A stretch of 64,000 bases of DNA from an uncultured Tenacibaculum sp. (GCA_937922085.1 CAKZVD010000003.1:124001-188000); one strand, 5' to 3'; counted from the first letter of the stretch, positions 19,428 through 29,990 are shown. The notes: generated from the letters alone by a model not told the origin. Numbers and translations: made by a program.

Positions 19428-20130
19428 TATGAATACTGATATACAAAAAAGTTTATTGTTAGTTGAGGATGACCCTAATTTTGGAATGGTCCTAAAAAGT
19501 TTTTTAGAAATTAAAAAATTTAAAGTTATACTTTGCGATGATGGAAATGATGCTATTAAAATTGCTAAGAGCTACCCTTTCGATCTTTTTATACTTGATG
19601 TTATGCTTCCTAATAAAGATGGATTTACAATAGCTAAAGAACTGAAAGAACAACAAATTATAGCTCCTTTTATTTTTTTAACAGCTCGTGCTATGAAGGA
19701 AGATAAAATGAAAGGATATGAATTAGGTGCGCTTGATTATTTAGTAAAACCTTTTGATCCTGATATTCTTTACTTAAAAATTAAAGCACTCTTAAATAAA
19801 GAGTTATTTGAACCTAAAGAAAAAATGACATTATTTAAAATAGGTAGCTTTAAATTAAACACTATAAATCAAACACTTATATTAAACATTGAAGAAATTC
19901 ACTTAACATATAAAGAAAGTGAGTTATTAAGAATGTTAATTGAACACAAAGACAATGTTTTATTGCGTTCACAAGCACTTTCTGAAATATGGGGAGATGA
20001 TAATTACTTTACCACTAAAAGTATGGATGTTTACATTACTAAATTACGAAAACACCTAAAGAAAGATCCAAAAAATAATATTGAAATTCAAAATATTCAC
20101 GGAAAAGGATTTCGTTTATTGATGAAATAA
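19420..20130 (+). CDS. OmpR/PhoB-family response regulator
   Basis: A 236-residue regulator, partner of the kinase whose end it overlaps. The receiver domain has EDD near 17-19, the phospho-acceptor in LFILDVMLPNKDG near 58, and the switch lysine in LVKPFD. The winged-helix domain (about 140-236) contains LTYKESELLRMLIEHKDNVLLRSQ (shown in part) and MDVYITKLRKHLKKDP, as in OmpR/PhoB proteins. The first ATG at 19420 and one at 19429 are both possible starts; each overlaps or abuts the kinase stop. Targets are unknown. Confidence 0.92.
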   Translation: MIDMNTDIQKSLLLVEDDPNFGMVLKSFLEIKKFKVILCDDGNDAIKIAKSYPFDLFILDVMLPNKDGFTIAKELKEQQIIAPFIFLTARAMKEDKMKGYELGALDYLVKPFDPDILYLKIKALLNKELFEPKEKMTLFKIGSFKLNTINQTLILNIEEIHLTYKESELLRMLIEHKDNVLLRSQALSEIWGDDNYFTTKSMDVYITKLRKHLKKDPKNNIEIQNIHGKGFRLLMK

Positions 20131-20198
20131 CTGTCATACTTATTTTACTTCTCTTTTAGCTTTAAAAAACAGCATTTAATTACAAAGCTAATACAAAA

Positions 20199-20239
20199 AA
20201 CTAAAGTTCAACAACGTTAATAAAGTTGAACTTTTAGTT
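20199..20239. terminator. Bidirectional hairpin between convergent genes
   Basis: AACTAAAGTTCAAC (20199-20212) pairs with GTTGAACTTTTAGTT (20225-20239) with one bulged base and a 12-nt loop. It lies between the plus-strand regulator ending at 20130 and the minus-strand gene ending at 20252. Confidence 0.65.
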
Positions 20240-20251
20240 ATGGTTCTATTA

Positions 20252-20848
20252 CTAAAAATTTACACTTCCGTTAAAGTCTCCTTCATATACACTGTGTATA
20301 TTTAATACTGAATGAAATCCATTATTTCCTCTAGGTTGTAAAGATAAACTTCCATTTCTAAGGTCTAAAAATTTTCCATTCAATACTACTTTAGTAATGT
20401 GGTTATTTTTATTACAACTATAACTATTAGAATAGGTATGATAATTATAATCATTAGGGTTTATTGTAACTATAAATAATTCTAAAACATCACCAGAATC
20501 TAATTCATAAGTTATTATTTCTTCTCTATTTTGAAGAAGAGTTATATGTGCATCTAATACACTATACCTTTCATTACCATACGAACCATTTTGATTCTGT
20601 ATTTCTCCATAACTAAACACATTATTATGATTACAGTTATCATTACATCTATGACGTTTTTCTCTGGGTATAGGACACTGTTCTGGTTGTGGAACAGGAA
20701 CTCTTTTTGGTGATTTACCTACAATAACAACATCTGGAATAGGTAAATTAATATCTATAGAAATACTTCCCCCTATTCGTATTTGACTAAAAATAGTAGC
20801 AGAGAAAATACTAAAAAAAAGCAAGAATAATACGATTTGTCTTTTCAT
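20252..20848 (-). CDS. Exported hypothetical protein with a Pro/Cys/His-rich middle
   Basis: A 198-residue protein that I do not recognise. It has a clear signal peptide (LFLLFFSIFSATIFSQ, cleavage probably after residue 21). A proline-rich stretch follows (PIPDVVIVGKSPKRVPVPQP). Next comes a Cys/His cluster, CPIPREKRHRCNDNCNHN, near 58-77, with more cysteine near 143, so disulfides or metal binding are possible. The C-terminal half looks like beta strands. It stands alone on the minus strand, 76 bp after the LytTR regulator's stop side, and may be read from the same transcript. Function is unknown. Confidence 0.65.
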   Translation of the reverse strand: MKRQIVLFLLFFSIFSATIFSQIRIGGSISIDINLPIPDVVIVGKSPKRVPVPQPEQCPIPREKRHRCNDNCNHNNVFSYGEIQNQNGSYGNERYSVLDAHITLLQNREEIITYELDSGDVLELFIVTINPNDYNYHTYSNSYSCNKNNHITKVVLNGKFLDLRNGSLSLQPRGNNGFHSVLNIHSVYEGDFNGSVNF

Positions 20849-20923
20849 AATAGTTATGTTTTAGATTTGTTTCCGAACCTAAAATCAAACAACATGCCAA
20901 AGAAGTATCGTATCATGCAGACA

Positions 20924-21673
20924 TTAACGATGCATTTTGTCTAAGATTTCTATAATTTCTGTTTTTTTACGAACAGAAACAGGTACATTTTCTCCATTTT
21001 TAAGCATCAAGTAACCGCCATCTGTTTTTATATACGCACTAATACATTGTAAGTTTACTAAATGACTTTGATGTATGCGAAGAAAATCATAGCTTTTTAG
21101 CATGTCTGAAAAATATTTCAATGTTTTTGTTACAAATATTTTTCGTTTGTCTTGAAGATAAAAAATAGTATTATTACTATCCGATTCACATCGAATAATA
21201 TCATCTAAACTAACAATGATAATTTTATCTAGTGTATGTAATGATATTTTATCTGGTTTTTGTTCTGGTGCAGAAAGAGTTTCCTTTAAAATGGTTAATC
21301 GCTCTTTATTAGGTTGTATTTGTTCTTTTGCTCTATTTATAGCTAAATCTAATTCATCATAAGAATAAGGCTTTAAAACATAATCTATTGCTGCAAATTT
21401 AAAGGCTCTAATAGCAAATTCATCACTTGCTGTAACAAAGATAATTTTCGATTTTAAGTCTGGAAAAATCTCCAAAATATCAAAACCAGTACCATCCCCT
21501 AACATAATATCTAAAAAAAGAATATCTGCTTGTTTTTTTCGTAAAACCTTTGCCGCTTCAACTACACTTTGAGCTGTTGCTATAATTTCAATTTCTGGAT
21601 GCCTTGTTTCTAAATCACTTTTTAAAAGTTGTAAAGCATCAATCATGTCTTCTACAATAATGGCTGTAAGCAT
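20924..21673 (-). CDS. LytTR-family response regulator
   Basis: A 249-residue regulator. The receiver domain has ED near 8-9, the phospho-acceptor in ILFLDIMLGDGTG near 55 and the lysine in YVLKPY near 104. The DNA-binding LytTR domain covers about 145-249, with SLHTLDKIIIVSLDDIIRCESD (shown in part) and FLRIHQSHLVNLQCI as its landmarks. It starts 9 bp after the upstream propeller-kinase gene on the same strand, so the two are a cognate LytS/LytR-like pair. LytTR proteins bind two direct repeats about two helix turns apart. It is therefore one of two candidates in this window for binding the 21-bp-period repeats in front of the genes at 32519, 35519 and 51880. Confidence 0.93.
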   Translation of the reverse strand: MLTAIIVEDMIDALQLLKSDLETRHPEIEIIATAQSVVEAAKVLRKKQADILFLDIMLGDGTGFDILEIFPDLKSKIIFVTASDEFAIRAFKFAAIDYVLKPYSYDELDLAINRAKEQIQPNKERLTILKETLSAPEQKPDKISLHTLDKIIIVSLDDIIRCESDSNNTIFYLQDKRKIFVTKTLKYFSDMLKSYDFLRIHQSHLVNLQCISAYIKTDGGYLMLKNGENVPVSVRKKTEIIEILDKMHR

Positions 21674-21681
21674 AGTTTTTT

Positions 21682-24600
21682 CTAATAATCTGTTAGTAAA
21701 GGAATTTTAAAGGTAATATTTGTTCCACCAATAGTACCATTATCATTTTTAATTTCTGTAATTTCTAAAGCATTTTTTCCTGAAATAGAAGCCAAACGTT
21801 CTTTTGTTACTGTAAGTGCCATAGATTGGTGATCTGTTTTTTCCTTTGTTTTCTGTGAAGTAAAAATCCCCATCCCATTATCAATTACCTTACAATGTAA
21901 ATTATGTTCGGTTGTATGAAATTCAATTTGAAGCTTTCCTTCTCTCTCTCCTTTTAAAATACCATGACGTATCGCATTTTCTACAAAGGGTTGAATAAGC
22001 ATTGGTGGTATCAAAATTTCTTCTGCATCAAATTCACAAGTATTTGAAATATTAAATGTAAAAGGTTTCGCTGCCATTAACTCTTCTAAAATAATATAAT
22101 GATGTAATGTTTTTATTTCTTGGGCTAAGGTAATATGTTCTTTTCTAGAATTGTTTAATGTGTCTCTTAATAAAACAGCAAAACTATTGATGGTTGCATT
22201 CATCTTTTCTGGCTTACTAATAGCCATAGCCTTCACTCCGTTTAAAACATTAAATATAAAATGCGGATTCATTTGTAATTGCAACGCTTTATGTTCTAAA
22301 GTAAGCAAGTGATTTTGTAATTGTAATTGTTCTTTATCTGCTTTATTTTTTAAACGTATTCTACGAATATATAACCATCCTAGAATTAATAAAAACAATA
22401 ACCCAAGACCTATTACTGTCCATTGAAACCATGCTTTCTCGTGGATTGGACTGTCAATAAAAAAATTGAACTTTATGGCTTCACTCTCCTCCCATCGATG
22501 GTTTCTCGATTGTACTGAAAATTGATGAGAACCATAAGCAAGACCTGCATAATTTTGTTTATTTTCTTTAGACCAAGGACTCCAATCATTATCATTTAAT
22601 TTAGATCTATATTCTATTTGATTTGGGTGATCTATGTCTATACTTCTATACCCAAAACTTAATTGTGTTTGCGTTGGGTTTAGTTGTAATATTTTACTTG
22701 TATTTGTCCATTCTTTTAGATTAATAGAATCTACACTTTTATAGGCAACTTGTACATCTTTAAAATATATTTTCGGTTTTAAAACAATTTTATTTTCTGT
22801 ACTTGGCGTATACTTTGTTAATCCATAAAGAGCCCCGAACCAAACACTTCCTTTATCATCTTTAGCTACCGCATTTAAACAAGTCTCTATTCCTAAAAAG
22901 CCATCATTTCTTCCAAAATGATAAATATCTTCAATTTCGTTTTCTTGGTTTAATTGTATTTTATCAACACCACGTTCAGTACCTGCCCATAAATACCCTT
23001 GATTATCAAATATTAGCTGATAAATATTTTTTGAAAACATCTTTTTAGCTCCTTTCAAAGGCTTAAAAATAGGTGTTTTAGCATCTAGTTCAGAAACCCA
23101 AATACCTTTTCCTGCCGTTCCTAAAAACAACTTATTTTGATAAAAAAGCAAAGTTCGTATAGTTGTTTTTTGTTCTAAAACAATTCCTAATGAAGTATGT
23201 TTTCCTTTTTTAAGGTATCCTAAACGACCTGTTTGTGTTGCATACCATAGTCTATTTTCATGATCTAAAGCAATGTCCTTTATCAATAAATCAGTGATAC
23301 CATTTCTGTTACCATATACTTTTTTAATTATTAAACTGTCTTTGTTTAAATCATAATTAAATTGCACAATACCACTAGAATAAGTTGCTGCCCATATAGC
23401 ATTTCGCCCTCTAATTAATTTACGAATCCAATTTGAAGGAAAACCATTCTTTCTATTTAGTACACGGTTTTCAATTACTTTTTTTGGAAATACTTTTGTT
23501 ACTATATTCAAGGAATCAGTATCATCTACGGCAATACTATCTATTTGTTTGGTAATTCTTAAAAGAACTCCATTACCTTCAGATCCTGCCCAAATATTAC
23601 CTTTCACATCACTTGTTATTGTTTTAATTTTTACGCCCGAAAAATTATCTGTTTTTGGTATGTGATGAATACCTAGAGAATCTATTTCTGTTAAACCTGC
23701 TTCAGAACTAGAAATCCAAATACTTTTTTTTGCTTTATGTACTGCATAAATACGATTCCCTTTTAAACCAGAAGCAGCATCAAAATGTTGAAAGTTATTT
23801 TGAAAGTATTTATAAAAACCACCTCCAGAAGTTGCAATCCAAATATTAGACTGTTTGTCTGTAACTGTTTTTCTAATATGAGAAACAGCCAATCCTTTTG
23901 TTTTATTTAATCGTCTTTTTTCAGTATAATTTTGAGTATCTAAAATAGTAATTCCATCATTATCGGTAGCAATCCATAATTCATCTTTATTATGAATAGA
24001 CATCGAATTTATTCGTAATGGCTTCGGTAAAAAAATATCTTCTTTACTGTCTCTAGTATCTAAAATTAAAAGACCACTATTGAATGTTGCTGCAAAAATT
24101 TTGTTTTCATTATAAACAATAGCTCTATAATTATTATCGGCTACTTTTATTATTTGATTTGCATCTTTTAAACTGATTGTTTTCCATAATCCTTTACTGG
24201 TAGCTATCCAATAAAAAGTACCATCAAAAAGAATTGCATTTACACTACTAGTATCTATTTCTGAATTTAGATCTAGTTTTTTCAGTTTTTTAGTACTTGA
24301 ATAAGTATAAACTCCATTTTTAGTTCCTATATATAACGAATTTCTTGAAGTATAAAAATGATGTATTTCAGGACATTTAAAATTTGTAAACTTATTTTTT
24401 AATTTAATCGACAATCCACGATCTGTTCCAATATACAAACTATCATTACTGGTATGTAATGCATGAATATAATTAGAAAGTAATCCGTTACGCTCGTTCC
24501 AAATAGAAAAATCAGTTCCATTAAAACTAGAAAGCCCCCCTCCCTGTGTACCTAACCATAAATAACCAATATCATCTTGTACAATATCGTATACTTGCGA

Positions 24601-24711
24601 TTGCGGCAATCCATCTTCTATCGAATATGACCGTAATTGACTGTTTTGAGCTGTAAGTGAAAAACTTACAAATAACAGATATAAAAGAAAGTATGTTGTT
24701 TGTTTTTTCAA
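21682..24711 (-). CDS. Two-component-propeller sensor kinase, LytS-type
   Basis: A 1009-residue sensor. After a signal peptide (FLLYLLFVSFSLTAQ) come many two-component-regulator propeller repeats, recognisable as GLPQSQVYDIVQDDIGYLWLGT near 33-55 and repeated WIAT/WAGT phrases up to about 650. A Y_Y_Y immunoglobulin-like domain follows near 680-765, then one membrane helix near 772-792. The kinase part is the His_kinase type with QMNPHFIFNVLNGVKA near 820 and an ATPase domain with PFVENAIRHG. Proteins of this build sense extracellular, often carbohydrate-derived, signals. It is encoded directly ahead of its LytTR regulator. The ligand is not evident because no sugar-utilisation genes lie nearby. 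Confidence 0.92.
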   Translation of the reverse strand: MKKQTTYFLLYLLFVSFSLTAQNSQLRSYSIEDGLPQSQVYDIVQDDIGYLWLGTQGGGLSSFNGTDFSIWNERNGLLSNYIHALHTSNDSLYIGTDRGLSIKLKNKFTNFKCPEIHHFYTSRNSLYIGTKNGVYTYSSTKKLKKLDLNSEIDTSSVNAILFDGTFYWIATSKGLWKTISLKDANQIIKVADNNYRAIVYNENKIFAATFNSGLLILDTRDSKEDIFLPKPLRINSMSIHNKDELWIATDNDGITILDTQNYTEKRRLNKTKGLAVSHIRKTVTDKQSNIWIATSGGGFYKYFQNNFQHFDAASGLKGNRIYAVHKAKKSIWISSSEAGLTEIDSLGIHHIPKTDNFSGVKIKTITSDVKGNIWAGSEGNGVLLRITKQIDSIAVDDTDSLNIVTKVFPKKVIENRVLNRKNGFPSNWIRKLIRGRNAIWAATYSSGIVQFNYDLNKDSLIIKKVYGNRNGITDLLIKDIALDHENRLWYATQTGRLGYLKKGKHTSLGIVLEQKTTIRTLLFYQNKLFLGTAGKGIWVSELDAKTPIFKPLKGAKKMFSKNIYQLIFDNQGYLWAGTERGVDKIQLNQENEIEDIYHFGRNDGFLGIETCLNAVAKDDKGSVWFGALYGLTKYTPSTENKIVLKPKIYFKDVQVAYKSVDSINLKEWTNTSKILQLNPTQTQLSFGYRSIDIDHPNQIEYRSKLNDNDWSPWSKENKQNYAGLAYGSHQFSVQSRNHRWEESEAIKFNFFIDSPIHEKAWFQWTVIGLGLLFLLILGWLYIRRIRLKNKADKEQLQLQNHLLTLEHKALQLQMNPHFIFNVLNGVKAMAISKPEKMNATINSFAVLLRDTLNNSRKEHITLAQEIKTLHHYIILEELMAAKPFTFNISNTCEFDAEEILIPPMLIQPFVENAIRHGILKGEREGKLQIEFHTTEHNLHCKVIDNGMGIFTSQKTKEKTDHQSMALTVTKERLASISGKNALEITEIKNDNGTIGGTNITFKIPLLTDY

Positions 24712-24805
24712 AAGTATTTTTATTTCAATGATTTAGTTTTTATTTTTTAGTTTCCATTTCATATCTATTTTTCAATTATATAGTAATGGTTATTCAATAA
24801 TTATT

Positions 24806-25261
24806 CTATATATCTGATATTTTCTTTTTTCTAAATGAATTAGATTCATTGTTCTTTTTTAATTCTTCAAAAAAATAATGAGGTTTAGGAATAGCCAAGA
24901 CATCGTTTAATATAGTTCCGTTTTTATAAAAATATATAAAAGTCCAATCTCTATCTACATCAAACCAATTCATATGACTCTCTAAATCTTTACCTAAATA
25001 TATTTCTCTCCCTGTTTTATATATTTGATGAAACTTCATGCAAATATAATTTTTATAAGAACCTCTTTTTCCTACTTCTAAACTATCCCATTCAAAACAA
25101 TTAACCTTTTTTGAAAAATCAATTTCCTTAGTTAATAAAGTCATATCCATTTCCCGAAAATTTTCAAAACAAGAAGTGTCCGTAACATAGTTTTCAATAC
25201 ATTTACCATTATTGCAACTAATTATGAGAATAAAAATTCCTATATAGTAAAACTTCTTCAT
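24806..25261 (-). CDS. Hypothetical lipoprotein
   Basis: A 151-residue protein beginning MKKFYYIGIFILIISCNNGK, a short lipoprotein signal with the lipid-bearing cysteine at 16. The rest is charged and aromatic-rich with no domain that I recognise; two further cysteines lie near 30 and 55. It starts 23 bp after the stop of the large HEAT-like gene and may be in its transcript. No function can be assigned. Confidence 0.6.
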   Translation of the reverse strand: MKKFYYIGIFILIISCNNGKCIENYVTDTSCFENFREMDMTLLTKEIDFSKKVNCFEWDSLEVGKRGSYKNYICMKFHQIYKTGREIYLGKDLESHMNWFDVDRDWTFIYFYKNGTILNDVLAIPKPHYFFEELKKNNESNSFRKKKISDI

Positions 25262-25284
25262 AATTATTATCTATAACTAACTAT

Positions 25285-28200
25285 TTAATTTTCTATTTCT
25301 ACTAGTAATTCATTTATAACATCTCGTTTATCAGGCCTTACTTTATTTACTTCTTTTGTAAGAAATGGAATTGCTTCTTTACCGACAATAAGTACCCCTT
25401 CACGAGCCTCTTTTGAAAATTTATTATGCGAAAGTAGCTTTATAAAAGTTGGAATTGCAGAAATATAATTAGCAAAACTAAGGGTTCGTATGATGGATGA
25501 AAAAAGGTTTTCCTTTTCACTAGATAATAACCTATAACAGGTTTCTAAATATGCTTCTTTAGATATTGTTTTTTTTAATAATCGTAAACAAAGTGTATCT
25601 AATTCTGTTTTCTTTTTAGAGGACAAAACACTCATTAGTATAGGTGTAACTTCTTCAGGAGATTCGTCTGCTAAATTTTTTAAAAGTCTTTTTTTATCTA
25701 TTTCGGTATTTTTCTCTTTAATAAATTCACTTACTTCTTTATAAAATTGTACTTTCTGCTCTTCTGTAAGAAAACTTAGCGCTAACAATTCTGTAGAAAA
25801 TAAATGTGCTATTTGAGTAGTTACTGTATCGTTTAATTCTGTAATAGTATAACATTTGCTTAGTATTGTCATTTGTTTTTCCAAACCTACATCTGTACTC
25901 GATTTCAATACCTCTATTAAACTTTGCTTTGCCAAAGTTACATCTAATTTAACAAGTTGTTTTATAAAGCCAGTTATTATATCCGTTTTTACTATTTTAT
26001 AATCTAGTATTTTTAATTGTAATTGAATCAACAGAATTCCTTCTTTTTTATCTGTTGGTATTAATGTATTAAATACAGAAGAATCTATTAAAGTACTAGA
26101 AATGGTATACAGTAAATGAGATAATAATTCAATTTTCATTGAGGTAGTATACTTTGTATATTCATTTGTAAATACTGTTGTTAACTCTTTTTTATTTCTT
26201 TTAAATTGAAGCTTAAAAAATAGTTGCCAAGCTATTGGCTCTTTAAATTCTTTTATGAATGGAAGTAATTCTTTTTCAAATTGAGGGAAATAAAGAGTTC
26301 TATTTGTGTCTATTAAACATTTTATAAATGCTAATTTACCTTCAGGTGTTGCTTTTTTAAACCATTTTTTGAGTTCTCTATTAATAGGAGCAAAATTATT
26401 GAAGAAACTAAACCAATAATAATTCCCTTGTGCTATCTCCGTTTTTAAAATATCCCATTTTCGTTCTGTACTTAATTCACGAAAAGAATGTAATAAAGAA
26501 GGATCTGTTTCTTGATCTGAAGTAACTTCTTTTACATAATTGAGTATAAATTCATTACTATGATATTGCAAATAATTAACGCGCTCTTTTGTTAACTCAA
26601 TAGCTTCAGAATGTTTTTCAAATCCCTGAATTTGAGAAGTATTAAACAGCTTATATGCTACTTTTTTTACTTCTAAATAATGTGTAAAACTGAGTTTAAA
26701 AAGTGTTGTGTGATTTTCAGGCTTTTTTATAGTCTGTAGTAATATAGTTCGCTGTTTCCAACTACTGCTTTTGTAAAGTGCTATTATCTCTTCTTTTAAT
26801 AAAGATTGTTGTTGAGAATTATAAGAAGCTAATTTATTTATTTTTCCTTCTACTGTTTCTTTTTCAAAAAACAAGACTTTTTGATGGGTTTTACTAGTAA
26901 ATGAATGATTTGTAATAAAATTTTCAAGAGATGAAATACTATTTTCGTCTTTTTGACTTTTTAATACACTATAAAATGTCAATAAATGTGGAAGATACTT
27001 TGGATGTATTATTTTATCATTCAAAAATAGTTTTCTCAAGAAGCCTTTCTGGTTTTCTTCTATAAGTTTTGCAACTATTTCTTGAAAACCATAATGAGGT
27101 AGAAAATGAAAAAACAATTTTTCTTTTTTCCTATCATCTTTATAATTTATAATACTAGTATATGCTATTTTTTCATTTTCAGAATCTAGTAGTAAGGTAT
27201 CTAAAAGGTGAAGATCAGAACTTTTTTCAGTGAATGCAATATGTGCTTCTTCAGTAGTTAGTATAGCCTCAAAATTCTTACATAAAGGTGGTTTTTCAAA
27301 TTTTCGCAGTGATGTAGCTATTAAATCTCTTATAAAAACAAAATCTGCTTGTTCTTTTATAGTTTCGATATTCTGTATTAAATCTTCTCTTTTTTCAAAT
27401 GATAATAGGTCTTCTTTTGTTCTACTCCTTATCGTTTTCCATTTATTGATTAATTCCTGCTCTTTTTTTGGATTCGCAATTACTTTTTTTAATGGAGCAA
27501 TTGCATTTAACTCCGGAAAATCAATATAATGTGCTGTTCTTATTTTTATATCATTTGTTACTATATTTTCTAATAATTCGCGTTGCCAAAGTATATTGCA
27601 AGGAAAACACTCATTAAATAAAAAGAAATAATAGGCGTTTCCTAAAATATTTTTGAGTCCTTTTTCTAATTCATTTCGTAACCCCGTATTATTATGTCGT
27701 TTAAACAGATTTACCATAGCAGTGATTGCCTTTACAGTACCATTTTCTGTTAAATAAGCTGCAGCTGTTTTTTTAATATTCATATTTGGATGTCCCAGTA
27801 GAGGGATTACCAAATTTTCTAGTGAAGTATTTTTTAATATTGTTAATGCAAGTAATGCTTGCCTAAGTGTATAAATGTTTTGCGTGATACTAAGTGCTTC
27901 TTTAAGCTGTTTTAGACCTGTATTTGTATTTATTATTCCTAAATAAGAGATATAAAATTTAATTACATGAGGATTTGTAGAAACTGCAAGTATAGATAAC
28001 TTTTCTATTGGAAATTCACTTGGAATTACTTCTGAAATATAGTTTAAATAGTACGTTGCATCAGTTTCACTTAATGGAGTTTCAAATTGTTTTAAGAGTG
28101 CTTCAGTAAGAACGGTGTTTACTACAATTTCCTGATCCCTTTTTTTTGTTCTTATCTTATGTTGATCGTACGCTCTATTTACTATTTTCTTAGATGCTTT

Positions 28201-29787
28201 CCATGCTGGATTTACTACTATAGGTTCCCATTCTAAGCTAGAAGAAACAGAATTCATTATTCCTATTTTTTTTATAATAGGTTCTAATGCTTTTAATGTA
28301 CCTAATTCGCCTAACTTTTCTATTCCATATTGTAGAGCATTTATTTCTTCTTCCTCTAATATTTTCAGCAAATAAGATTCATTTTCTACGGATACAGCCA
28401 CATGTAGATTTGGTAAATTAATATGTGGAAGTTTATGCCTTTCTAGATAGTTAATAATAACTTGTTGATCGGGAACAAGATCTGCTAATAGTGTAAGAGC
28501 TTCTTTTTCAAATGAAGGAATGTTTTGCTTTACTGTTGCATTAAACTCAAGTAACTCTTTTAAATAAAGAATTGTTTTAGAACCTCCTACATATTTTAAT
28601 GCCTTTAAACATATTTTAGGGTAATTCTGTATGTGTGAAAGAATATAAGGCTCTGCTTCTATTATTTGTAATTCAGATATGGTATCTAATAAAATCGTTA
28701 ACTCAGCTCTATTTTCTACTTCTTTTAAATGTGTAACTATTTTTTTTCTTGTATAAAAAGTGTTTAACTCTTCATATAATTTTATCTTCTTTTGAAAATC
28801 AAAATCATTACTTTTTATTGAAAGATTGAATAGTTCTTTTTTTAATTTTTCATCAACTAATTGAACCAATTGCTTGGCAGATATAAATTCATATTCAAAA
28901 TAGTGCTGTATTATTTCTGCTATTCCTTTTTTATTACCGTATATACCTTGATTAGCTCCTTTTAACAAACAACCTAACCAATCTGAGCTATAAGTTGGAT
29001 ACCGTATTAGATATTCTGTTAATGTATTCATTAACGATGTAGTTAATGGTAAAAAAGAAAGTATTGCTCGTTTCGATTCTAATTGCCAACTTTTACTTTC
29101 GATAACCTCTTTAAAAATGCGATTATTTCCCCATACGCCTAATGTTTGTAATGCAAGATGTTCATATGATCCTCCTCTTTGCATTACTTTTCTCAAGCTT
29201 ACTTCAGGAATCGTTGAAAAAATAAAAGGATATTTTTTTATCAGTTCACATGTTGAAAATACGATTTCATACTCTGTAGATGTAAGAAGATAGTGTAATA
29301 CATCTTCACAAATCTCATAAGTGAGTTTGCTATTTTGTATTCCCTTTTCTAAAAGCTTTAGTATTTCATTATCATATAGCTTATTTTGTAGCATAAGGGT
29401 TTGTAATACCCCTTCTAATTGTTGGCGTGTATTGCAGTTTATATCTCGTAACGCATTTTTAATTTGATACCTTGTATTATTAATTATTGCCTCTTCAGGA
29501 GTTATCATTAATTGGTTTATTAACCAATGATGAGCTACTACAGGTATTAATTTGGTGTTTTTTAACCAATAGGCACTTTGTTCTTTACTTCCATGAATAC
29601 CATATACTTTACTTAATTCTACTTGAACTTCATATTTGTAACTACTCAACCTTTTAAAAAAAGGAAGAAATATCTCTGAAATAAATAAAGGAGTTGGTGC
29701 TTTCTTTTTTGCCAAATAACAGAGTAATGATACATCTGGTTGTTTTTCTTTTGCAAGTTGAAGTAATGTGTTCTTTTCCATCATCAT
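25285..29787 (-). CDS. Giant alpha-solenoid (HEAT/ARM-like) protein, 1500 residues
   Basis: A soluble 1500-residue protein with no signal peptide and no enzyme motif that I can see. It is built of paired helices through most of its length, with HEAT-like phrases such as LVIPLLGHPNMNIKKTAAAYLTENGT (shown in part) near 665-690 and SAIPTFIKLLSHNKFSKEAREGVL near 1440. Degenerate repeats suggest one long curved scaffold. The first three codons are ATG ATG ATG-like (MMMEK), so the exact start is uncertain by two residues. It is followed by a small lipoprotein gene and preceded by a ~110-bp repeat. Proteins like this usually bind other proteins or nucleic acid. Here the role is unknown; a part in an accessory or defence-like module cannot be excluded but is not shown. 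Confidence 0.75.
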   Translation of the reverse strand: MMMEKNTLLQLAKEKQPDVSLLCYLAKKKAPTPLFISEIFLPFFKRLSSYKYEVQVELSKVYGIHGSKEQSAYWLKNTKLIPVVAHHWLINQLMITPEEAIINNTRYQIKNALRDINCNTRQQLEGVLQTLMLQNKLYDNEILKLLEKGIQNSKLTYEICEDVLHYLLTSTEYEIVFSTCELIKKYPFIFSTIPEVSLRKVMQRGGSYEHLALQTLGVWGNNRIFKEVIESKSWQLESKRAILSFLPLTTSLMNTLTEYLIRYPTYSSDWLGCLLKGANQGIYGNKKGIAEIIQHYFEYEFISAKQLVQLVDEKLKKELFNLSIKSNDFDFQKKIKLYEELNTFYTRKKIVTHLKEVENRAELTILLDTISELQIIEAEPYILSHIQNYPKICLKALKYVGGSKTILYLKELLEFNATVKQNIPSFEKEALTLLADLVPDQQVIINYLERHKLPHINLPNLHVAVSVENESYLLKILEEEEINALQYGIEKLGELGTLKALEPIIKKIGIMNSVSSSLEWEPIVVNPAWKASKKIVNRAYDQHKIRTKKRDQEIVVNTVLTEALLKQFETPLSETDATYYLNYISEVIPSEFPIEKLSILAVSTNPHVIKFYISYLGIINTNTGLKQLKEALSITQNIYTLRQALLALTILKNTSLENLVIPLLGHPNMNIKKTAAAYLTENGTVKAITAMVNLFKRHNNTGLRNELEKGLKNILGNAYYFFLFNECFPCNILWQRELLENIVTNDIKIRTAHYIDFPELNAIAPLKKVIANPKKEQELINKWKTIRSRTKEDLLSFEKREDLIQNIETIKEQADFVFIRDLIATSLRKFEKPPLCKNFEAILTTEEAHIAFTEKSSDLHLLDTLLLDSENEKIAYTSIINYKDDRKKEKLFFHFLPHYGFQEIVAKLIEENQKGFLRKLFLNDKIIHPKYLPHLLTFYSVLKSQKDENSISSLENFITNHSFTSKTHQKVLFFEKETVEGKINKLASYNSQQQSLLKEEIIALYKSSSWKQRTILLQTIKKPENHTTLFKLSFTHYLEVKKVAYKLFNTSQIQGFEKHSEAIELTKERVNYLQYHSNEFILNYVKEVTSDQETDPSLLHSFRELSTERKWDILKTEIAQGNYYWFSFFNNFAPINRELKKWFKKATPEGKLAFIKCLIDTNRTLYFPQFEKELLPFIKEFKEPIAWQLFFKLQFKRNKKELTTVFTNEYTKYTTSMKIELLSHLLYTISSTLIDSSVFNTLIPTDKKEGILLIQLQLKILDYKIVKTDIITGFIKQLVKLDVTLAKQSLIEVLKSSTDVGLEKQMTILSKCYTITELNDTVTTQIAHLFSTELLALSFLTEEQKVQFYKEVSEFIKEKNTEIDKKRLLKNLADESPEEVTPILMSVLSSKKKTELDTLCLRLLKKTISKEAYLETCYRLLSSEKENLFSSIIRTLSFANYISAIPTFIKLLSHNKFSKEAREGVLIVGKEAIPFLTKEVNKVRPDKRDVINELLVEIEN

Positions 29788-29794
29788 TAATTAT

Positions 29795-29908
29795 TTCATA
29801 TAAAATTCATTTAACTTTAAAAGAAGTCAATGGGTTTAAACCCATTGTTACCATTTAAACACGAAATTATCATTTGAAAATGTGTGAAAATTACTGTCCT
29901 TTATAAAA
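29795..29908 (-). repeat. Copy A of a ~110-bp dispersed repeat with a central palindrome
   Basis: It starts TATAAAATTCATT and contains the perfect 18-bp palindrome AATGGGTTTAAACCCATT (29829-29846), then TTGTTA and ATTTGAAAATG blocks. The same order of blocks occurs at 31803-31912 in the same orientation. It sits just upstream of the HEAT-like gene start. It could be a small mobile element or a duplicated leader. Confidence 0.6.
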
Positions 29909-29990
29909 CTTTATACTATTAACAAATATAAATAAAGATTGATATAATTTTATTTCCTTCATTAGGAAACTAACTTAAAAAGTTATTTTA

